Positions 50,310 through 59,073 of a DNA stretch of 64,000 nt are shown here, in pieces (positions within the stretch are counted from its first letter, which is position 1; the number at the start of each line of letters is the position of its first letter). Where the stretch lies: NCBI RefSeq assembly GCF_026625885.1, contig NZ_CP113068.1, positions 1,116,001 through 1,180,000 of the forward strand. The letters are read 5' to 3'. The notes under the pieces were generated by a model that was not told the origin of the DNA, did not search any database, and saw only the letters and a program-made list of their open reading frames with translations. The stretch comes from Roseateles sp. SL47. Lineage in GTDB: Bacteria > Pseudomonadota > Gammaproteobacteria > Burkholderiales > Burkholderiaceae_C. A program made the translations under genes and the position numbers.

Positions 50310-51764
50310 ATGACCGCCATCCCCTCTGCCCCCGCTTCGACCTCGGCCACGGCGGACCGTCCCGCAGATCCCTCTTCGTCCCGCCGCTCAGCCGCAGACG
50401 CCCCGCGCCCTGCCGTGCTGGACCTGATCGGCAACACGCCGCTGGTGCCGGTGCGCCGGCTGGACACCGGCCCCTGCGAACTCTTCCTGAAGCTGGAATC
50501 CCAGAATCCGGGCGGCTCCATCAAGGACCGCATCGGCCTGTCCATGATCGAAGCCGCCGAGCGCGATGGCCTGCTGCCGCCCGGCGGCACCGTGGTGGAG
50601 GCCACTGCCGGCAACACCGGCCTGGGCCTGGCTCTGGTGGCGCGGGCCAAGGGCTACCGGGTGGTGCTGGTGGTGCCCGACAAGATGTCGGCGGAAAAGG
50701 TGTTGCAGCTCAAGGCGCTGGGTGCCGAGGTCCACATGACCCGTTCCGATGTGGGCAAGGGGCACCCGGACTACTACCAGGACCGCGCCGCCCGCCTGGT
50801 GCAGGACATCCCCGGCGCCTGGTATGCGGACCAGTTCAACAACCCGGCCAATCCCCTGGCCCATGAAACCACCACCGGCCCCGAGATCTGGCAGCAGACC
50901 GGCCACCGTATCGATGCGCTGGTGTGCGGGGTGGGCTCCGGCGGCACGCTGACGGGCCTGTCGCGCTTCTTTGCCAAGGTCCGGCCGGGCCTGGACCTGG
51001 TGCTGGCCGACCCGGAGGGGTCGGTGCTGAAGGACTATGTGGAAACCGGCCACTACGGTGAAGCCGGGGCCTGGGCGGTCGAGGGCATCGGCGAAGACTT
51101 CATTCCGCCGATTGCCGACCTCAGCGGTGTGCGCCACGCCTATGCAGTGAGCGACACCGAGAGCTTTGCCACCGCCCGCGAGCTCTACCGCGCCGAAGGC
51201 ATCCTGGCCGGCTCCTCCAGCGGCACGCTGCTGGCGGCCGCCCTGCGTTACTGCCGGGCCCAGACCACGCCGCGCCGGGTGGTGACCTTTGTCTGCGATA
51301 CCGGCACCCGGTATCTCTCCAAGGTCTACAACGATCACTGGATGTTCGACCAGGGCCTGCTGCAGCGCGCCCATCAAGGTGACCTGCGGGACCTGGTCTC
51401 CCGCCGGGCCGAGGACGGCGCGGTGGTGAGCGTGTCGCCGGAGGACACGCTGGCAACGGCCTTCTCGCGCATGCGCCAGGCCGATGTCTCCCAATTGCCG
51501 GTCCTGCGCCAGGGCCGGCTGGTGGGCCTGCTGGACGAATCCGACCTGCTGGCCCAGATGCACATGGACGCCCGTCACTTCAAGGACCCGGTGGAGAGCG
51601 CCATGAGCCATGATGTACACACCCTGCCGCCCGGTGCGCCGCTGGCCTCGCTGATTGAACAGCTGCGCCGCGGCCTGGTGGCGGTGATTGCCGACGACCA
51701 GCGCTTTTATGGCCTGGTCACCCGATTCGATCTGCTGAACCATCTGCGAAAGGGCTTGTCATGA
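50310..51764 (+). CDS. Cystathionine beta-synthase
   Basis: A 484-residue PLP enzyme that condenses homocysteine with serine (or an acyl-serine) into cystathionine. ATG 50310 has AAGGAG upstream. The PLP lysine is Lys72 in SQNPGGSIKDRIGLSM; EATAGNTGLGLALVA, CGVGSGGTLTGLSRF and LAGSSSGTLLAAAL complete the site. A CBS-domain pair follows from about residue 355 (DLVSRRAEDGAVVSVSPEDTLATAFSRMRQADVSQLPVL, then PVESAMSHDVHTLPPGAPL), as in eukaryotic-type and bacterial CBS. The N-terminal 30 residues are serine-alanine-rich. Its stop overlaps the next gene; the two form a reverse transsulfuration unit. Confidence 0.9.
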   Translation: MTAIPSAPASTSATADRPADPSSSRRSAADAPRPAVLDLIGNTPLVPVRRLDTGPCELFLKLESQNPGGSIKDRIGLSMIEAAERDGLLPPGGTVVEATAGNTGLGLALVARAKGYRVVLVVPDKMSAEKVLQLKALGAEVHMTRSDVGKGHPDYYQDRAARLVQDIPGAWYADQFNNPANPLAHETTTGPEIWQQTGHRIDALVCGVGSGGTLTGLSRFFAKVRPGLDLVLADPEGSVLKDYVETGHYGEAGAWAVEGIGEDFIPPIADLSGVRHAYAVSDTESFATARELYRAEGILAGSSSGTLLAAALRYCRAQTTPRRVVTFVCDTGTRYLSKVYNDHWMFDQGLLQRAHQGDLRDLVSRRAEDGAVVSVSPEDTLATAFSRMRQADVSQLPVLRQGRLVGLLDESDLLAQMHMDARHFKDPVESAMSHDVHTLPPGAPLASLIEQLRRGLVAVIADDQRFYGLVTRFDLLNHLRKGLS

Positions 51765-52954
51765 GCCAGGACCATCAGGATTCCCACGGCGCGCCGCTGC
51801 GCTTTGACACGCTGGCCATCCACGGCGGCCAGCATCCGGACCCCCTGACCGGCGCGGTGATGCCGCCGATTTATGCCACCTCCACCTATCGGCAGCAGAG
51901 CCCGGGGGTGCACCAGGGCTATGAATACGGCCGCACCCACAACCCCACCCGGCAGGCCTACGAGCGTGCCGTGGCCAGCCTGGAAGGCGGGGCGCAGGGG
52001 TTTGCCTTCTCGTCCGGGCTGGCGGCCATGGCCACGGTGCTGGACACGCTGGAGGCCGGGTCCCATATCGTCGCCGGGGATGACCTGTACGGCGGCAGCT
52101 ACCGTCTGTTCGAGCGGGTGCGTCGCAAAAGCGCCGGCCTGCAGGTGACCTATGTCGACAGCACCGATCCCGAGCAGGTGCGCGCGGCCTTGCGGCCCGA
52201 CACCAAACTCATCTGGATCGAGACACCCAGCAATCCGATCCTGAAGCTGACGGACCTGTCGGCGGTGGCTGCCATTGCGCGTGAGCACGGCGCACTGACC
52301 GTGGCGGACAACACCTTTGCCAGCCCCTGGGGCCAGCGGCCGCTTTCGCTGGGCTTTGATCTGGTGCTCCATTCCGCCACCAAATACCTCAACGGGCACA
52401 GCGACGTGATTTCCGGTGTGGTGGTGGTCGGTGGCGCGCCGCGCCAGGCGGCGCTGCGCGAGCAGTTGGAGTTCCTGCACAACGCCATCGGATCGGTGTC
52501 CGGTCCGTTCGACAGCTTTCTCGCCCTGCGCGGCTTGAAGACGCTGGCCCTGCGCATGGCCCGACACAACGACAGCGCGCTGACGCTGGCGCGTTGGCTG
52601 GAAGCGCAGCCGAAGGTGCGCAAGGTCTTTTACCCGGGGCTGGAAAGCCATCCGCAGCATGCGCTGGCCCAGCGGCAGATGCGCGGCGGCGGCGGCATGA
52701 TCAGCGTGCAGCTGGACACTGATCTGGCCGGCGCCCGTCGCTTCCTGGAGCGGGTGCGCATCTTCTCGCTGGCGGAAAGCCTGGGCGGGGTGGAGAGCCT
52801 GATCTCGTTGCCCGCGCTGATGACCCATGCCTCCATCCCGGCGGACAAGCGGGCCCAGTTGGGCATCACCGATTCCCTGGTCCGGATTTCGGCCGGCATC
52901 GAGGACGTGGAAGACCTGAAGGCGGATCTCCAGGCGGGCCTGGATTCGATCTGA
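51761..52954 (+). CDS. Cystathionine gamma-lyase / synthase family PLP enzyme
   Basis: A 397-residue Cys/Met-metabolism PLP enzyme. The PLP lysine is Lys208 in VLHSATKYLNGHSDVISG; other motifs are TYRQQSPGVHQGYEYGRTHNPTR, FSSGLAAMATVLDTL, GDDLYGGSYRLFERV and ETPSNPILKLTD. Sequence cannot separate gamma-lyase (MccB-like) from gamma-synthase (MetB). The coupling to cystathionine beta-synthase by a 4-base overlap argues for gamma-lyase, completing homocysteine to cysteine conversion. Confidence 0.87.
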   Translation: MSQDHQDSHGAPLRFDTLAIHGGQHPDPLTGAVMPPIYATSTYRQQSPGVHQGYEYGRTHNPTRQAYERAVASLEGGAQGFAFSSGLAAMATVLDTLEAGSHIVAGDDLYGGSYRLFERVRRKSAGLQVTYVDSTDPEQVRAALRPDTKLIWIETPSNPILKLTDLSAVAAIAREHGALTVADNTFASPWGQRPLSLGFDLVLHSATKYLNGHSDVISGVVVVGGAPRQAALREQLEFLHNAIGSVSGPFDSFLALRGLKTLALRMARHNDSALTLARWLEAQPKVRKVFYPGLESHPQHALAQRQMRGGGGMISVQLDTDLAGARRFLERVRIFSLAESLGGVESLISLPALMTHASIPADKRAQLGITDSLVRISAGIEDVEDLKADLQAGLDSI

Positions 52955-52998
52955 CGACGCAGGCTGGGAGGGGGGGCAGCCGGAGGGCGGCGCAGGGC

Positions 52999-53193
52999 TC
53001 AGGGTCGCCCTCCCAGCAGCCGGGCCGGCAGGAACAGGATCGCCTTCAGCAGGGCGAAGATGGCGTCCACGCTGATGCCGATCAGCCGGAACGGCAACAG
53101 CACCAGCCACACCAGCGGCCACAGCACCAGTGCCAGCACGGCCAGCGGCCAGCACAGCACGAAAAGAAACATCCACAGCAGCAGGCTCAGCAT
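52999..53193 (-). CDS. Small hydrophobic membrane protein
   Basis: A 64-residue protein, almost wholly hydrophobic, with two likely transmembrane helices (LLWMFLFVLCWPLAVLALVL and FALLKAILFLPARLL) joined by a short polar turn (PFRLIGISVDA). I do not recognise the family. It sits between the transsulfuration pair and the LysR gene. The strongly membrane-like pattern favours a real gene. Confidence 0.6.
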   Translation of the reverse strand: MLSLLLWMFLFVLCWPLAVLALVLWPLVWLVLLPFRLIGISVDAIFALLKAILFLPARLLGGRP

Positions 53194-53528
53194 CTCGGGC
53201 TCCGTCTTCCATGCTCGCCGACCGGGAGGTCGGCGGTCGTGTCACTTTAGGAGGGGGGGCGGCACCGTCCCGGGGGATGCGACGAACCGACGGCGGCCAA
53301 GGCCAGGCCGTCTTCCGGAGCGACTGGTGCTGCGGCGCTCGGTCCCTTCGGCGCCTGTTCAACCGTTCAGAGGCCAACCTTCCATAATCGCCGCGCGACC
53401 CGTCGGGATGTCCGAAGCACGCTCACCGCCGTTCCAGGGTTGACTCGGAAATCCCATAGGGATGAAGTTTTTAGATCCCGTTTATCCGAAGTTATGTATG
53501 ATCTGGCTTCGTCTTTTCGGAGAGTTAG
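53194..53528. other. Promoter region of the NhaR-like gene
   Basis: 335 bases. A -10-like TATGAT with a preceding TG is at 53495-53502, 27 bases upstream of the start. The palindrome ATCCC-ATA-GGGAT (53451-53463) lies 34 bases further upstream and could be an operator. No gene is seen. Confidence 0.45.
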
Positions 53529-54485
53529 ATGAGTTCGCTGAATTACCGTCACCTGCATTACTTCTGGGTGGTCGCCAAGGAAGGCGGCTTTGCCCGAGCG
53601 GCCGACCGTCTGGGCATGGCGGTGCAAACCATCAGCGCTCAGGTGCGCGAGCTGGAACGTTCGCTGGGGCACCAGTTGCTCAAGCCGGAGGGCCGGGGCC
53701 TGGTGCTGACAGAAGCCGGCCAGGCGGCCTTCAGCCGGGCAGAAGAGATCTTCCAGATCGGCCAACTGGTGCCGCATGAGGTCCATGAGGCGGCCACCCA
53801 GCGGGTACAGCGGCTGTCGGTGGGCCTGTCGGACGGGTTGTCCAAACTGGCCGCCCATGCGCTGCTGGCCCCGGTACTGGACACCCCCAACCTGCGCCTG
53901 GTGTGCCATGAAGGCGAGGTCGACCAACTCCTGGGCGAGCTGGCCTTGCATCATCTGGACTTAGTACTGACTGACCAGCCAGCCCCCGTCAATCCGACAC
54001 TTCGCATCACCAGCCAGTTGCTGGCCAGCACCTCGGTGGACTGGTGGGGGCCGGCGGAACTGGTGGCTCGCGCGCAGCGCTCACCCAGCCGGCCCTTCCC
54101 GCATGGGTTGGAAGATCTGCCGGTGCTGCTGCCCACCCGCCACGCCTCCCTGCGGGCCGGTCTGGAGCGTTGGTTCGAGCAGCATCACATCCGTCCGCAG
54201 GTGGTGGGTGAGTTCGAGGACAGCGCCCTGATGAGCGTGTTTGCCGCGCGCGGCCTGGGCGTGTTCCCGGTCAGCCGGCTGGGGGCCGATGACTTGGCGC
54301 TCATGAGTGGCCTGCATCTGTTGGGGCAGACCGAGGTGATGGAAGACGTCCATGGCATCTATTCGCGCCGCGGGCAGAACCATCCGCTGGTGGCCAAGCT
54401 GCTGGCGGCGTCTCGCCGCCCTGGCCGTGCGGACGGGGGTGTTTCCACGGCGGGCAATGATTCCGATTTTCCTTCAGAAGAATGA
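53529..54485 (+). CDS. nhaR: LysR-family regulator NhaR-like
   Basis: A 318-residue LysR-type regulator that matches the NhaR group: N-terminus SSLNYRHLHYFWVVAKEGGFARAADRLGMAVQTISAQVRELERSLG, then VGLSDGLSKLAAHALLAPVL, DLVLTDQPAP and GEFEDSALMSVFAARGLGVFPV. NhaR activates the Na+/H+ antiporter nhaA in response to Na+ in E. coli, but no antiporter gene is adjacent here. The start ATG 53529 has GGAGAG upstream. The next gene is a membrane BI-1 homologue, a possible target. Confidence 0.88.
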   Translation: MSSLNYRHLHYFWVVAKEGGFARAADRLGMAVQTISAQVRELERSLGHQLLKPEGRGLVLTEAGQAAFSRAEEIFQIGQLVPHEVHEAATQRVQRLSVGLSDGLSKLAAHALLAPVLDTPNLRLVCHEGEVDQLLGELALHHLDLVLTDQPAPVNPTLRITSQLLASTSVDWWGPAELVARAQRSPSRPFPHGLEDLPVLLPTRHASLRAGLERWFEQHHIRPQVVGEFEDSALMSVFAARGLGVFPVSRLGADDLALMSGLHLLGQTEVMEDVHGIYSRRGQNHPLVAKLLAASRRPGRADGGVSTAGNDSDFPSEE

Positions 54486-54592
54486 GCAAATAGATGGTTT
54501 TTCGGAAGTCGAGATTGCCCTAAGGTGTGCTTACGCGCGCGCGGTTTCCAGTCAGGGGCCGGGCGTCTTTTCCCACCCCAAGGAGTTCAGTC

Positions 54593-55300
54593 ATGAGTGA
54601 CTTCCAACGTTCCCCGGCGTCCCCCACGACCTGGACGCCCACCCCGGCCGGCGGCTCGGTCTTCAGCCAGGGCGCCGACGTGACGCGTGTGTTGCGCAAC
54701 ACCTACGCGTTGCTGTCGATGACGCTGCTGTTCAGCGGTGCCATTGCCACCGCCACGGTCAGCTACCAGTGGCCCGCCCCCGGCATGCTGCTGACGCTGC
54801 TGGGCTATTTCGGCCTGCTGTTCGGTATCCACCGTGCTCGCAACAGCGGCATGGCCATTCCGCTGGTGTTTGCGCTCACCGGCTTCATGGGCTGGTCGCT
54901 GGGCCCGATGCTGAATGCCGTCCTGAGCCTGCCGGGCGGGGCCAACACCATCGCGCTGGCGCTGGGCACCACCGGTGCCACCTTCCTGGCGCTGTCGGCC
55001 TATGTGCTGGCCACCAAGAAGGACTTCAGCTTCATGGGCGGCTTCCTGTTCGCCGGCATGATCGTCGCCCTGCTGGCCGCCGTCGCCAACATCTGGCTGC
55101 AGATGCCGGTGCTGGGTCTGGTGATCTCCGGTGTGGTGGCGCTGGCTTCCATCGGTCTGATCCTGTATGAGACCAGCAACATCGTCCATGGCGGCGAGCG
55201 CAACTATGTGATGGCCACCGTCAGCCTGTTTGTGTCGATCTTCAACCTGTTCACCAGCCTGCTGAGCATTTTCGGCTTTGCTGGCAGCAGCGACGACTGA
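54593..55300 (+). CDS. Bax inhibitor-1/YccA family membrane protein
   Basis: A 235-residue polytopic membrane protein of the BI-1 (TMBIM) family with seven predicted helices. The start is ATG 54593 with AAGGAG upstream. Conserved segments include NTYALLSMTLLFSGAIATATVSYQ, GLLFGIHRARNSGMAIPLVFALTGFMGWSLGP and SIGLILYETSNIVHGGERNYVMATVSLFVSIFNLF, with the aspartate/glutamate in the last helices thought to gate ion flux in homologues. It is 107 bp behind the NhaR-like gene and followed by a terminator. Bacterial YccA-type proteins interact with the FtsH protease. Confidence 0.93.
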   Translation: MSDFQRSPASPTTWTPTPAGGSVFSQGADVTRVLRNTYALLSMTLLFSGAIATATVSYQWPAPGMLLTLLGYFGLLFGIHRARNSGMAIPLVFALTGFMGWSLGPMLNAVLSLPGGANTIALALGTTGATFLALSAYVLATKKDFSFMGGFLFAGMIVALLAAVANIWLQMPVLGLVISGVVALASIGLILYETSNIVHGGERNYVMATVSLFVSIFNLFTSLLSIFGFAGSSDD

Positions 55301-55361
55301 GTGCAGACAGCGCTGAGCCCGGCCCCGGGTGGGTCGGGCGCAAGCGTCCCAGCTTCGAGGT

Positions 55362-55388
55362 CGTCCCTTTGCGGGGACGGCTTTTTTT
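55362..55388 (+). terminator. Terminator of the BI-1 family gene
   Basis: CGTCCC (55362-55367) pairs with GGGACG (55374-55379), followed by a T-run (55382-55388). It lies 61 bases past the stop codon. Confidence 0.75.
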
Positions 55389-55413
55389 ATGCGGGCTGTC
55401 CCGAAGCGCGGCT

Positions 55414-56451
55414 TCAGAGCGCTTCGGAGGGCGCGTCGAAGGGCAGACGCGCCCCCACCTTGTCGCGGATGCGGTCGATCCAACCCAGTACCGCCAGCGT
55501 TTCCGAATGCGGCATGCCCGGGCTTTCGATCTCACCAGCGCGGATGCACCGCATGGCCTCGGCAATCTGATATTCAAAGCCGTTGGTCTTGAACGGCAAG
55601 TCCACCGTTTCTGCCGGGTTGCTGGGCCGCAGCCATTGGGCACGGGTCGCCTGCCAGAAGGTTTCCGGCAGCACGATGGCGCCCGCGTCCCCCATCACCT
55701 GCAAGGTGTTGGGGGCAAACGTGTCGATGCCGCAGACGAACTGGGCCACCAATCCATCACCGAAGTCCAGGCTGGCCGACACCCGTGCATCCACGCCTGT
55801 CGGCGCCAGCACGCCGTGGGCTTCCAGCGCACGCAACTCGGGCACTTCTCCCAGCGCATGCCGCAGCACAAAGCGGGTGGCGTTCAGGTTGTAAACCCCC
55901 ACGTCGAGCAAGGCGCCCCCCGCCAGCGCGGGGCTGAAGAGACGGCTGTCCGGGTTGTAAGGGGCAGGGAAGCAGAAGCTGGACTGCAAGGCGCGCAGCT
56001 GACCGATGCGACCTTGTTGCAGCCAGCGGGCGATCTCCTGATAGACCGGCAGGAAGCGTGTCCACACCGCTTCCATCAAGAACACGCCCTGCGCCTGGGC
56101 GGTCTCCACCAAGGTCCGGGCCATGGCTTCGGTCGGTACCAGCGACTTCTCGCACAACACGGCCTTGCCCGCTTTCAGCGCCGCCCTTGCATAGTCGAAA
56201 TGCTGACCATGCGGCGTGGCGATATACACCCCATCCACCTCGGGGTCGGCCAGCAGCGCGGCGGGGTCCGTGGTCACGCGCAGGGCCGGCTCCCCCGGCT
56301 CCGACCAGCGCTGTGCAAACTGCTCGGCCCGATGGCTGTCGCGGCCGCAGACGGCATGCAGGCGGCAGCCGTCCAGGTGCCGGACGGCGTCCGCGAACAC
56401 ATGGGCGATCGCACCGGGCCCGATGAGCGCCCATTGGAAAGTGGAAGTCAT
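55414..56451 (-). CDS. Gfo/Idh/MocA family oxidoreductase
   Basis: A 345-residue NAD(P)-dependent oxidoreductase. The Rossmann fold begins WALIGPGAIAHVFADAVRHL (GxGxxA-like), then AVCGRDSHRAEQFAQRW and VDGVYIATPHGQHFDYARAAL, followed by the family EKxP-like GKAVLCEKSLVPTEAMAR. The C-terminal domain has FLMEAVWTRFLPVYQEIARWL and GGALLDVGVYNL. Members act on sugars, inositols or bilin-like substrates; nothing here identifies the substrate. A terminator for the convergent gene lies 26 bp away. The promoter region holds the MITE-like element. Confidence 0.88.
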   Translation of the reverse strand: MTSTFQWALIGPGAIAHVFADAVRHLDGCRLHAVCGRDSHRAEQFAQRWSEPGEPALRVTTDPAALLADPEVDGVYIATPHGQHFDYARAALKAGKAVLCEKSLVPTEAMARTLVETAQAQGVFLMEAVWTRFLPVYQEIARWLQQGRIGQLRALQSSFCFPAPYNPDSRLFSPALAGGALLDVGVYNLNATRFVLRHALGEVPELRALEAHGVLAPTGVDARVSASLDFGDGLVAQFVCGIDTFAPNTLQVMGDAGAIVLPETFWQATRAQWLRPSNPAETVDLPFKTNGFEYQIAEAMRCIRAGEIESPGMPHSETLAVLGWIDRIRDKVGARLPFDAPSEAL

Positions 56452-56499
56452 GCTGGTGGGCGGCGAAGCCGCGCAAGAGGGGCAGGTAGGCGGATGCTA

Positions 56500-56622
56500 G
56501 TGTGCTGTCCCGCAAGTCACGACCAAAAATGCAACCGATGGATTGACCTGAGACGTTTCCTGTCGCCAGAACAAGGCGCGAAAGACGCGGTTTCATTGGC
56601 AGTGACTTGCGGGACAGCACAC
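56500..56622. mobile_element. MITE-like element with 21-bp perfect terminal inverted repeats
   Basis: Bases 56500-56520 (starting GTGTGCTGTCCC) are the exact reverse complement of 56602-56622. The match extends 6 bases inward with two mismatches (GACCAA against TGCCAA). The element spans 123 bp, has no gene, and contains a smaller hairpin (CGCC/GGCG at about 56564-56578). No clear target-site duplication is visible in the flanks. I do not recognise the repeat ends. It lies between the Gfo/Idh/MocA gene and the oligopeptidase gene. Confidence 0.65.
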
Positions 56623-56745
56623 GAGTTCACGCGCCGGTGGATGGGCGGAAGCCGCCCGACCGGACCCATGCCCTTCGGCTGAACTCCCCCCATGGGCTAG
56701 GCTTGCGCCTTTGCCCGATTGCCATCGAACAGCGAGCTCCCCCTC

Positions 56746-58920
56746 ATGAGGATTCCATTTGTCCTGGCCGCCTCCCTGGCCATTGCCGCGCCGGTGCTGG
56801 CGCAGACCGTGCCTGCCCAGGCCGCTTCCGCTGCAACGGCCAATGCGCTGATCGCGCCGAGCCCGCTGCCGCTGCAATATCCGCCGTTTGACAAGATCCG
56901 GGACGAAGACATCGGCCCCGCGCTTGAACAGGGCATGGCCGAGCAGCTGCAGGAAGTGAAGGCGATTGCCGCCAATCCGCAGCCTGCCACGTTTGACAAC
57001 ACCATCGTCGCGCTGGAGCGGGCCGGCCGCACGCTGGCACGCGCCAACACCCTGCTGTCCAGCCTGCTGGGCGCCGATGCCAACCCGGCGCGACTGAAGC
57101 TGCAGGGCGACTTTGCCGCGCGGCTGGCCGCTCATCGCGATGCCATCGCACTGAATCCGCAGCTCTTCGCCCGGGTGGAATCGCTCTGGCAGCGTCGCAC
57201 CGAGCTGGGCCTGGGTGCGCAGGAGCAGCGCCTGATCGAGCGCCGCTACACCAGCCTGGTGCGAGCCGGCGCCAAGCTGGATGAAGCGGGCAAGGCCCGT
57301 ATGAAGGCCATCAATGCCGAGCTGGCCACCCTGGGGGCCCGCTTCAACCAGAACGTGTTGGCCGAAGTGAATGACTCCGCCGTGGTGGTGGAGAAGGCCG
57401 ACGAACTGGCCGGCTTGAGCGATGAGCAGATCACCAGCGCCGCAGCGGCCGCCAAGGCCCGTGGCCTGGAAGGCAAGTATGTGATTGTCCTGCTCAACAC
57501 CACCGGCCAGCCGGTGCTGTCCCAGCTGGAAAACCGCGCGCTGCGCGAGCGCATCTACAAGGCTTCGGTGGCCCGTGGCAGCCGTGGCAATGAATTCGAC
57601 AACACCGCGCTGGTGTCCCGCGTGGCCACGCTGCGTGCCGAACGGGCCCGTTTGCTCGGCTTTGCCACCCATGCGGACTTTGTCCTGAGCGACGAGACCG
57701 CCCGCAAGCCGCAGGCGGTGAATGCCATGCTGCGCCAACTGGCCCCGGCCGCTGTGGCTGCTGCCCGCCGCGAAGGCGACGACCTGCAGGCCATGATCGA
57801 CCGCGAACAGGCCGCCCGTCATCAGCCCAGCTTCAAGCTGGCGGCGTGGGACTGGAGCTACTACACCGAGAAGGTGCGGGCCGCGAAGTACGGTTTCGAC
57901 CAATCCCAGCTCAAGCCCTATCTGGAGCTGCGCAATGTGCTGGAAAACGGTGTGTTCTACGCTGCAGCTCAGCTCTACGGCTTGAGCTTCAAGGAACGCA
58001 AAGACCTGCCCGTCTATCACAAGGACGTGATGGTCTATGACGTGTTGAATGCCGATGGCTCGCAACTGGCCATCTTCATTGCCGACATGTATGCCCGTCC
58101 TTCCAAGCGCGGGGGCGCCTGGATGAATGCCTATGTGGACCAGAACGGCCTGTTCAACCAGAAGCCCGTCATTGCCAACCACCTCAACATTCCCAAGCCG
58201 GCCGACGGCAAGCCCACGCTGCTGACCTGGGACGAGGTCAACACCATGTTCCACGAGTTCGGCCACGCCCTGCACGGCATGTTCTCGAACGTGAAGTACC
58301 CGAGCATGGCCGGCACCCGGGTGCCGCGAGACTTCGTCGAATATCCGTCGCAGGTCAACGAGATGTGGGCCACCTGGCCGAGCGTGCTGGCCAACTATGC
58401 CAAGCACTACAAGACCGGCGAGCCCATGCCGCGTGAGCTGCTGGACAAGGTGCAGGCCGCCAGCAAGTTCAATCAGGGCTTTGCCACCACCGAATACCTG
58501 AGCGCTGCCATGCTGGACCAACGCTGGCATCAGCTGCCGCTGGACCAGGTGCCGTCCGCTGCGGGCGTGATGGATTTTGAAGCGAAGGTGCTGAAGGAAG
58601 AGGGGTATGACTATGCGGCCGTACCGCCGCGTTATCGCACGCCCTACTTCAGCCACATCATGGGCGGTTATGCCGCCGGCTACTACGCCTATATCTGGTC
58701 GGAGGTGCTGGATGCAGACACGGTGGAATGGTTCAAGACCAATGGCGGCCTGAAGCGCGAGCTGGGCGACATGTTCCGTGAGCGCTTGCTGTCGCAGGGC
58801 GGTAGCCAGGACGCACTGACCCTGTTCCGCAGCGTGGTCGGCCATGAACCCGACATCGCACCGCTGCTGGAGCGTCGTGGCCTGGTGATCGACAAGCCCA
58901 AGGCGGCCGCTGGCAAATAA
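56746..58920 (+). CDS. M3 family zinc oligopeptidase (Dcp-like), exported
   Basis: A 724-residue peptidyl-dipeptidase/oligopeptidase. ATG 56746 is followed by a signal peptide (RIPFVLAASLAIAAPVLAQ). The metal site is HEFGH (residues 503-507) in MFHEFGHALHGMFSN, with the glutamate ligand in the following helix. Other family segments are FDKIRDEDIGPALEQGMAEQL, GFATHADFVLSDETA, DWSYYTEKVRAAKYGFDQ and YAAGYYAYIWSEVLDADTVEWF. Its close relatives are Dcp and OpdA; the signal peptide suggests a periplasmic Dcp-type enzyme that cleaves small peptides. A strong terminator follows. Confidence 0.92.
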   Translation: MRIPFVLAASLAIAAPVLAQTVPAQAASAATANALIAPSPLPLQYPPFDKIRDEDIGPALEQGMAEQLQEVKAIAANPQPATFDNTIVALERAGRTLARANTLLSSLLGADANPARLKLQGDFAARLAAHRDAIALNPQLFARVESLWQRRTELGLGAQEQRLIERRYTSLVRAGAKLDEAGKARMKAINAELATLGARFNQNVLAEVNDSAVVVEKADELAGLSDEQITSAAAAAKARGLEGKYVIVLLNTTGQPVLSQLENRALRERIYKASVARGSRGNEFDNTALVSRVATLRAERARLLGFATHADFVLSDETARKPQAVNAMLRQLAPAAVAAARREGDDLQAMIDREQAARHQPSFKLAAWDWSYYTEKVRAAKYGFDQSQLKPYLELRNVLENGVFYAAAQLYGLSFKERKDLPVYHKDVMVYDVLNADGSQLAIFIADMYARPSKRGGAWMNAYVDQNGLFNQKPVIANHLNIPKPADGKPTLLTWDEVNTMFHEFGHALHGMFSNVKYPSMAGTRVPRDFVEYPSQVNEMWATWPSVLANYAKHYKTGEPMPRELLDKVQAASKFNQGFATTEYLSAAMLDQRWHQLPLDQVPSAAGVMDFEAKVLKEEGYDYAAVPPRYRTPYFSHIMGGYAAGYYAYIWSEVLDADTVEWFKTNGGLKRELGDMFRERLLSQGGSQDALTLFRSVVGHEPDIAPLLERRGLVIDKPKAAAGK

Positions 58921-58936
58921 ACGCAGCGGAGCATGA

Positions 58937-58968
58937 AAAATGGGCGCCGCAGGGCGCCCATTTTGTTT
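58937..58968 (+). terminator. Terminator of the oligopeptidase gene
   Basis: AAAATGGGCGCC-GCAG-GGCGCCCATTTT is a perfect 12-bp stem followed by TTTTGTTTT on the plus strand. The A-run on the other side makes it potentially bidirectional, ending the convergent DUF2242 gene too. Confidence 0.85.
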
Positions 58969-58976
58969 TCATCGAC

Positions 58977-59048
58977 CTCAGCAGCTCAGCAGCTCAGCAG
59001 CTCAGCAGCTCAGCAGCTCAGCACATCTGCACATCTGCACATCCGCGC
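58977..59048 (+). repeat. 8-bp satellite of nine in-phase units
   Basis: CTCAGCAG is repeated five times (58977-59016), followed in the same 8-base phase by CTCAGCAC, ATCTGCAC twice and ATCCGCGC. The units diverge stepwise from left to right, as in a repeat that has grown by slippage. It lies between two convergent genes, just past the terminator. Confidence 0.85.
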
Positions 59049-59073
59049 CGGGAGCACCGGGCACGGAGCTGCT

